36,790 bases of DNA, from positions 5,661 through 42,450 of the forward strand of contig JAHBMJ010000090.1 in assembly GCA_018398765.1 (NCBI GenBank). The letters are read 5' to 3'. This DNA is from Chromera velia (Eukaryota; Sar; Chromeraceae). The position numbers were made by a program, and so were the translations under genes. The notes under the pieces were generated by a model. It made no database searches. It worked only from the letters and a program-made list of their open reading frames with translations, and was not told the DNA's origin. Of the stretch, positions 31,606-36,790 are shown piece after piece; the stretch's first letter is position 1; every line of letters begins with the position of its first letter.

Positions 31606-34600
31606 AAGAAAGAAAGAAAGNNNNNNNNNNNNNNNNNNNNNNNNNNNNNNNNNNNNNNNNNNNNNNNNNNNNNNNNNNNNNNNNNNNNNNNNNNNNNNNN
31701 NNNNNNNNNNNNNNNNNNNNNNNNNNNNNNNNNNNNNNNNNNNNNNNNNNNNNNNNNNNNNNNNNNNNNNNNNNNNNNNNNNNNNNNNNNCCGATTGCCC
31801 CCCTTCCCCCTGCAGATCGAGAAGGTGTTTACTTTCATACAGAAAATACAAAAGAATTATGTATACAAATACAGAATTCTGTATGAAAGTAAACCGATTG
31901 CCCCCCTTCCCCCTGCAGATCGAGAAGGTGTTTACTTTCATACAGAAAATACAAAAGAATTATGTACACAAAAAAATTCTGTATGAAAGTAAACCGATTG
32001 CCCCCCTTCCCCCTGCAGATCGAGAAGGTGTTTACTTTCATACAGAAAATACAAAAGAATTATGTATACAAATACAGAATTCTGTATGAAAGTAAACCGA
32101 TTGCCCCCCTTCCCCCTGCAGATCGAGAAGGTGTTTACTTTCATACAGAAAATACAAAAGAATTATGTATACAAATACAGAATTCTGTATGAAAGTAAAC
32201 CGATTGCCCCCCTTCCCCCTGCAGATCGAGAAGGTGTTTACTTTCATACAGAAAATACAAAAGAATTATGTATACAAATACAGAATTCTGTATGAAAGTA
32301 AACCGATTGCCCCCCTTCCCCCTGCAGATCGAGAAGGTGTTTACTTTCATACAGAAAATACAAAAGAATTATGTATACAAATACAGAATTCTGTATGAAA
32401 GTAAACCGATTGCCCCCCTTCCCCCTGCAGATCGAGAAGGTGGAATGTCTCCGGGAGGGTCGGTCCCTTTGTTCCTTTGTTTGTTCCTATGTTCCTTCCT
32501 CTGTCTTTTCTGTCTCCTCACTTAAGCAAGAGCAATAGACCGACTTTTCTCCACGGATAGATTGAGATATCGTCGTCCAACCTCCGCTTTACATCCACGC
32601 GCTCTTCCTTCTTCCTCTCTTCACCGCCCAATGACAAGCACCGTTTCCCCCTTTTTTGTCTTCAGCATGGCCTTTTTTGTCGGCTTCGTTTGCCTTGCTC
32701 TGAATGACTTCTGTGTGTCATCGCCTCTCATAGACGGTGATCTCTTTTTTCATTTTTCTTTCGCCCTTCGTTTCGCCCCGATTTGATCCACATGTTGCAG
32801 CACTGCGCTCCGTGGCTGCTGCTCAACGAGGCAAGCAGCAGTACGTCGGGCCAGGCACAGGGGAGCGGCTCGATGCCGTGGAGGTGCTCGTCGACCGGCT
32901 GGAAGACTTGAAGAGGGGAGCTGCCTCTTTGGCAGACAGCATGGCAGGTAGGTAACTGGACTCTGACGTGCAAATCATTGCAGTCAATCTCATATTCCTC
33001 CTGTGCACCTGCGTGTTTGCTTTTCGAGTCAATTTCTCAACGAACTTGCGTGCATGTGTCTGTCTATCTGTCTGCTTTTGTCTACGCATGTTTGCCGACT
33101 TTTCCGTCTGACTATTGGTTTATTACGCGGTCGTTCAGACTACCTGACTGCCTGCCTGCCTGTCTCTTCGGCAGCCTGTGAGTTTCTTATCGAGACAAAG
33201 ACCTCTTTTTGGTGTCTCTCCGGTCCTGTATCGGGCCGGGATGCGTCTTGTCTAGTCAAAGACGGTTCACGTTGGAAAGTGTAGGCACAGACGCTTTCAC
33301 TTCTCCTCGTATTTTTGCAGGCATTTGTAGCTCTATCGGGGTCGCCGCCTCTCTCCCAAGTCTCTCTGACTCCGGAGCCGAGAGAAGTCCCTTGAGTGCC
33401 ATCAGGGGTGAGAGGGTTGTGGAGACGGACGGGCGTCTGCTGGCCTTGTCTGAGAGGGCGCTGCGGTTCCTTTCGGCCGTTCGGGATCTCGATCCTGTGC
33501 TCGAGGGTGAGTAGGGATAGGGGTTGTCCTTACGTCTGTCTGCTTGTTTATACTGTCAGATCCCTGACTGTCAGCCTCTCAAAAAACCTCTCCACCACCT
33601 TTCTCTCCCTCCCTCTGTGTGTGCGTTGGTATCTGTGCGTCATTATGGAAGTCTCCAGTGGCTTGTGCATTAAATCAGTCCATTCGGAAAGTATGATGAA
33701 GGCTGTCAGTGAAGACCAAGAGGAGAGACCTCAACAAGAAAATCGAGACGTACGTCCTCACCAGACACGAAAAACTGGATGTCTCTCCATCCATATTCAT
33801 GCAGACGCCTACCACCGGTTGTTGAAGGTCGTCACCATGCCAGGAGGAATGTTCATCGACGAAGACATTGCTGCCGCTGCCTCAAGGGGCGACGCAGGAG
33901 GGGCGGCAGGGTCCTTCCAGGTGGGGGCACTGGCAGGGTTTCCGTCTGACCAACTGCTTCTTGCAAAGACATTCATGGGCGCTGGGGCTGCACATGGAGA
34001 GAGGGGGGCGGGAGTTGATCTATCAAGCGCTGCACGGGAAGCGATGGGGACACGCGGGGGGGGACAACAGGTATGTGCTGCTGTTTGTCTGCCTGCTTGC
34101 CTGCCTGCCTATGTGTTGTCTCTCCACTCTTGGATAAATTCATCTTTTACGCGAGCGTCCCACCCCTTCACGTTGACAATCTTGGAAAGAGGTAATCGGA
34201 ACACACACACACACTCATAGGTGGGGAGTGAAGCTCAGAGGAGTCTTCCTTTCCTGTTCGGATTGCTGCCTGGAAGGACGGACTGATGGCTGGATGGAGG
34301 TGCATCGATGCTCGGGGGTCTTCTCCTCTCTTCACCTGTCTCTCTCTCACTTTCAATATCTTCTCTACATCTCTCTCTCTCTCTGCAGACATCCGCCGGC
34401 ACGCTTCAGGCACACGCCTCGCTTTCCTCCCCCGGCCCCCCAGCTCCACTCTCTGTCTTCGTGCCTACAGCCGACGGAGCCCAATTTGGTACATACGACT
34501 ACGCCACAAATCCCTACCGATTCCCCAAACTTCCCTTCTCAGGCACAGCATCCTCCTTCCCTGTGGACAAATCACCCCCAGGACACCCTCTTTCCGCCTC

Positions 34601-36790
34601 CGCCTCTGCACGACAGTCGCCGCTTCAGCAGAAGGGGTTCTTGGGGCCCATTGAGGTCGTCTCCCCGTCTCCGATCAATCCTCAACAATCCGTCCCTTTT
34701 CCGTCGCAGTCTCCAAAGAAGCCCTTCGCTGATACCCGCGCAGCCTCTACCACAAGCCCTTTCGAGCCCCCCGTCTTGGCAAAGGCCCGCCTGTCGAAAG
34801 ATCAGCCTCGGGAATCGCGGGATTGGGAGGAGGCCGACGACTCTGTCGAAGAATACTTCAAGTCTCCCAAACAGAGATCGAAAGACGAGGAGAGGGGGGA
34901 TTTGGGGGGGGAGAGAAAAGGGGAGAGGAACGAGGAAAAAGATAAGGAGACGAACAATGAACAAGAATCCACCAACGAGGAAGGAACTGCTACCAACCAC
35001 GTTTCCTCCGAACCTCCAACAAATGAAGCTGGCACGGTTCTCCAAACTCAAAAGGCGTCTCCTTTGGTGGCATCAGAAACAGCAGAAAAGGGCCCAAGGG
35101 AGAAGGAGGCCGCGATCGACAAGGCTTCTGTGGAGGACGAGAAGAAGAAAGATGATGTCGTTCCAACGAGACACCACGAGGGTACGTCGGTTGATCGATC
35201 GATCGACAAGGCATGCAGCGCATAAGCAGAATTAAGGGAACATACGGACCATGCATGTATGTGAGGGTATCCTGTACAATTAATATGGTCAAGCTTCCTC
35301 TCTCGTCTGCGCACAGTATCCCCAGGCCCTCACTGTCTTCTTCCCGAGTTTTTTGTGTCAATCAAGCTTATTCATATCTCATGTTTCCTCTTCTTCTTCT
35401 CCCCTTTCCACTCTCATTCTTTCTTATCAATCTGATTGCAGCAACAACCGCCAAGCCCCCATCTCCGGAGGGAGCCCATGCCGAGTCGGACAACGATGTT
35501 TCGATCGTCCTCCCCAGCCAGTGGGCTGCCCGGCAGGCTGCTGCCAAGAGAGCGGAGGAAGCCGAAAAGGAAAAGGAGAGGGAAAAGAACAGGCTAGTCG
35601 CTTCTGCTGGGATAAAGACCCCAGCCCTCTCCCTGGTCCCTCCCTCGAAGCCAGAGACGGAAAGGGACTCCTCTGTGCCGGATTCCAACCAGAGCCCGAG
35701 TCCTCTAGCGTCTTCGTTCCAAACACAGGCAGCGCAGAGGGTCACAGAGGGGAAGAAGGAGACTGCTCCCACACTGCTGGCAGAGAAGGACAATGAGAAA
35801 GGCGACAAGCAGAGCTCACCAGTTGAATCTGCAGTGCTTGAGGAGCAGTCTGCCGCAGCAACTCCCAGGGAGCCAGTCGGTGGTTGTGCCGATCTCCAAG
35901 CAGTCAGCACCTCTTCCCCGCTCCCAAAACCAAAACCGAAGGGACCTCCTCCAAAACAAGCGCCATCCATCCGAATAGAGGAAGGAACGAGAGGTCCGCA
36001 ATTTGATTGTATGTATGAATCTGCCTTTCTTTTGACTTCTCGCCCGTAGGTGCCGCTACCCATTCCTCCACCGTCCCTTCAATCAATGCAATACGTGGAC
36101 CGTTTCTCGTCAACACTTTTGTCTAATGTTTTCTGACCCTTTTCTTTCTGCAATTGACGACTGGTCTTGTTTCTTGAACAGGAGAATTCATGTGGTTGTG
36201 TTGCTTGCAGGCCCTGCCAGTGCCAGTGGGAACCCAAACAATTCAGGACCCCTCTCGCCGTCTGGAAACCTGAATACTTCCCAGGCTGCGCAGGCAAAGA
36301 AGAAACCGCCACCGCCAAAGGGACCTCCCCCGGGAGCAGTCGCTCTTTTGAGCGCTGCGGGATCACCAGTGGGAAAATCACTGCAAGGTCAGGCAGGCAG
36401 GTAGGCGGGCTCTGCACACGCATTAGCAGAAAAAGAAAGTTGACTTGCCGGCAAAATTACAGTAACATCGTCTTTGTTTCCCTCAGGAGTCGATCCACTT
36501 CATCCAGTCTGCAATCTTCCTTCTCTCAGTGTTTTTCTCGTTTTCGGCGGACCTTCAGACTCATTCTTCTTTCCTCCCTTCCTTCCTTCTTCCCTAATCT
36601 CTGAATGCCCTCTCTATGTCTTCTATGCTTTCACTGCGACACACCTTGGTTGCCATACCGCACCGCTATTCCACAGTCTGCTTTCTATGTGCATGCACTA
36701 ATCATAATCCCCCTCTTTTCCTTTTTTCTCTTTTCCTTTTTACTCCTTTCCTGTCGCTCTTTCATTTGTTTGAAGAAGGTGCGCATACAT
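29417..36790 (+). CDS. Large multi-exon, proline-rich, largely disordered protein (3' end beyond window)
   Basis: I do not recognise the family. Ten exons join in phase to at least 964 residues: 29417-29495, 29598-29638, 30297-30920, 32431-32458, 32801-32947, 33321-33506, 33805-34070, 34389-35181, 35442-35993 (or 36008) and 36211-36387. A further exon may follow the CTCAG at 36486, and the gene runs off the window. The start ATG (29417) is uncertain; GTTCGCAG just after it could be an acceptor. Exons 3-6 contain helical, coiled-coil-like segments (for example QRCEAYRLLYLQERKANLRN, and DAVEVLVDRLEDLKRGAASL). Exons 8-9 are charged and Ser/Pro/Glu-rich, with an Ala/Glu/Lys helix (WAARQAAAKRAEEAEKEKER). 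Exons 9-10 end in repeated basic polyproline, PKPKGPPPKQAP and KKKPPPPKGPPPG, possible SH3- or profilin-binding sites. Donors vary (GTAAGT, GTACGC, GTCAGC, GTCGGT, GTAGGT, GTGAGT, GTATGT, GTACGT). A scaffold or cytoskeletal role is a guess from composition only. Confidence 0.68.
31135..31620. repeat. GAAA/GA microsatellite with about 155-bp higher-order repeat
   Basis: This purine-rich block in intron 3 of the proline-rich gene is built from three similar modules starting near 31157, 31313 and 31467. Each consists of GAAAAGAAAGAGAAAGAAAGG-type sequence, an A-run, a GAAA tract and a GA tract. It runs directly into the N gap. Confidence 0.85.
31621..31790. other. Assembly gap (170 N)
   Basis: N run between the GAAA block and the 103-bp tandem array. 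Both sides are repetitive, so the real length and the copy number of either repeat are unknown. Confidence 0.99.
31791..32442. repeat. 103-bp tandem array repeating a splice acceptor and exon start
   Basis: Seven copies of a 37-bp segment, CCGATTGCCCCCCTTCCCCC then TGCAGATCGAGAAGGTG, start at 31791, 31894, 31994, 32097, 32200, 32303 and 32406. Between them sit six copies of a roughly 66-bp spacer with perfect 17-bp inverted ends, TTTACTTTCATACAGAA and TTCTGTATGAAAGTAAA. One spacer is 3 bp shorter. In the last copy the 37-bp segment continues straight into exon 4 of the proline-rich gene (32431-32458), so every copy repeats that exon's polypyrimidine tract, CAG acceptor and first 12 nt. The array starts at the N gap, so more copies may exist. 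Confidence 0.92.

Noticed and set aside
30971-32089. Long Lys/Arg/Glu open frame and its Ser/Leu/Phe opposite
   Set aside because: Product of the GAAA/GA repeats and the N gap, and it passes through the 103-bp array; there is no conserved content.
31791-32442. CRISPR-like array (regular repeats and spacers)
   Set aside because: The spacers are identical to one another and palindromic, the context is a eukaryotic intron and no cas genes are present, so it is an ordinary tandem repeat.
34228-35235. 335-codon Arg/Ser-rich plus-strand frame overlapping the proline-rich gene
   Set aside because: It is a shifted frame of exon 8 (34389-35181). The chosen frame joins both neighbouring exons in phase and has the more protein-like composition.
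1-36790. tRNA or rRNA genes
   Set aside because: Several GTTCGAA strings were checked (for example 14670, 18364, 21014, 29797), but none is flanked by paired stems of a tRNA; no rRNA-like sequence was seen.

Overview
The window reads as nuclear DNA of an intron-rich protist: cytosolic ribosomal protein eL38 split over four exons, an ARF-family GTPase, a multi-KH RNA-binding protein, LTR retrotransposons including a chromovirus, dense TCTG/TTTC/GAAA microsatellites, frequent TGCATGCA octamers and two assembly gaps (N). The overall style suggests an alveolate, perhaps a chromerid such as Chromera, but that is an impression and not a proof. All exon models below are hand-built from reading frames, splice-site phase and domain continuity; no transcript data were available.

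Layout. 8-5130: a minus-strand LTR-like element, present as LTR-internal-LTR-internal-partial LTR with a 2430-bp period. It carries only a gag-like ORF, plus an initiator-Met-tRNA-like primer binding site and a purine tract. 5131-7066: repeat-rich spacer. 7067-8151 (minus): eL38. It is divergent from the multi-KH gene (plus, from 8719), whose exons are traceable to 13931 and perhaps to 18476. 13932-18200: microsatellite-rich intron or intergenic DNA. 18570-18996: an inverted repeat with 84-bp arms. 19077-19357 (minus): C-terminal remnant of a reverse-transcriptase-type element, cut by a complete but decayed Ty3/gypsy chromovirus (19358-25157, TG...CA LTRs, 5-bp target duplication CTGCC). 25789-28151 (minus): an unusual ARF-like GTPase. 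29417 to the window end (plus): a long multi-exon gene for a disordered, proline-rich protein with coiled-coil-like segments; one intron contains a GAAA/GA block, an N gap and a 103-bp tandem array that repeats the splice acceptor.

The genes do not form a pathway. Two divergent pairs (eL38/KH, and ARF-like/proline-rich) may share promoter regions. Three points deserve attention: the tandem gag-only LTR element whose copies differ almost only by transitions at CpG and CpA; the repeated splice acceptor with a palindromic spacer; and the frequent 5' splice sites with C at +3 (GTCAGT, GTCGGT) across four independent genes.
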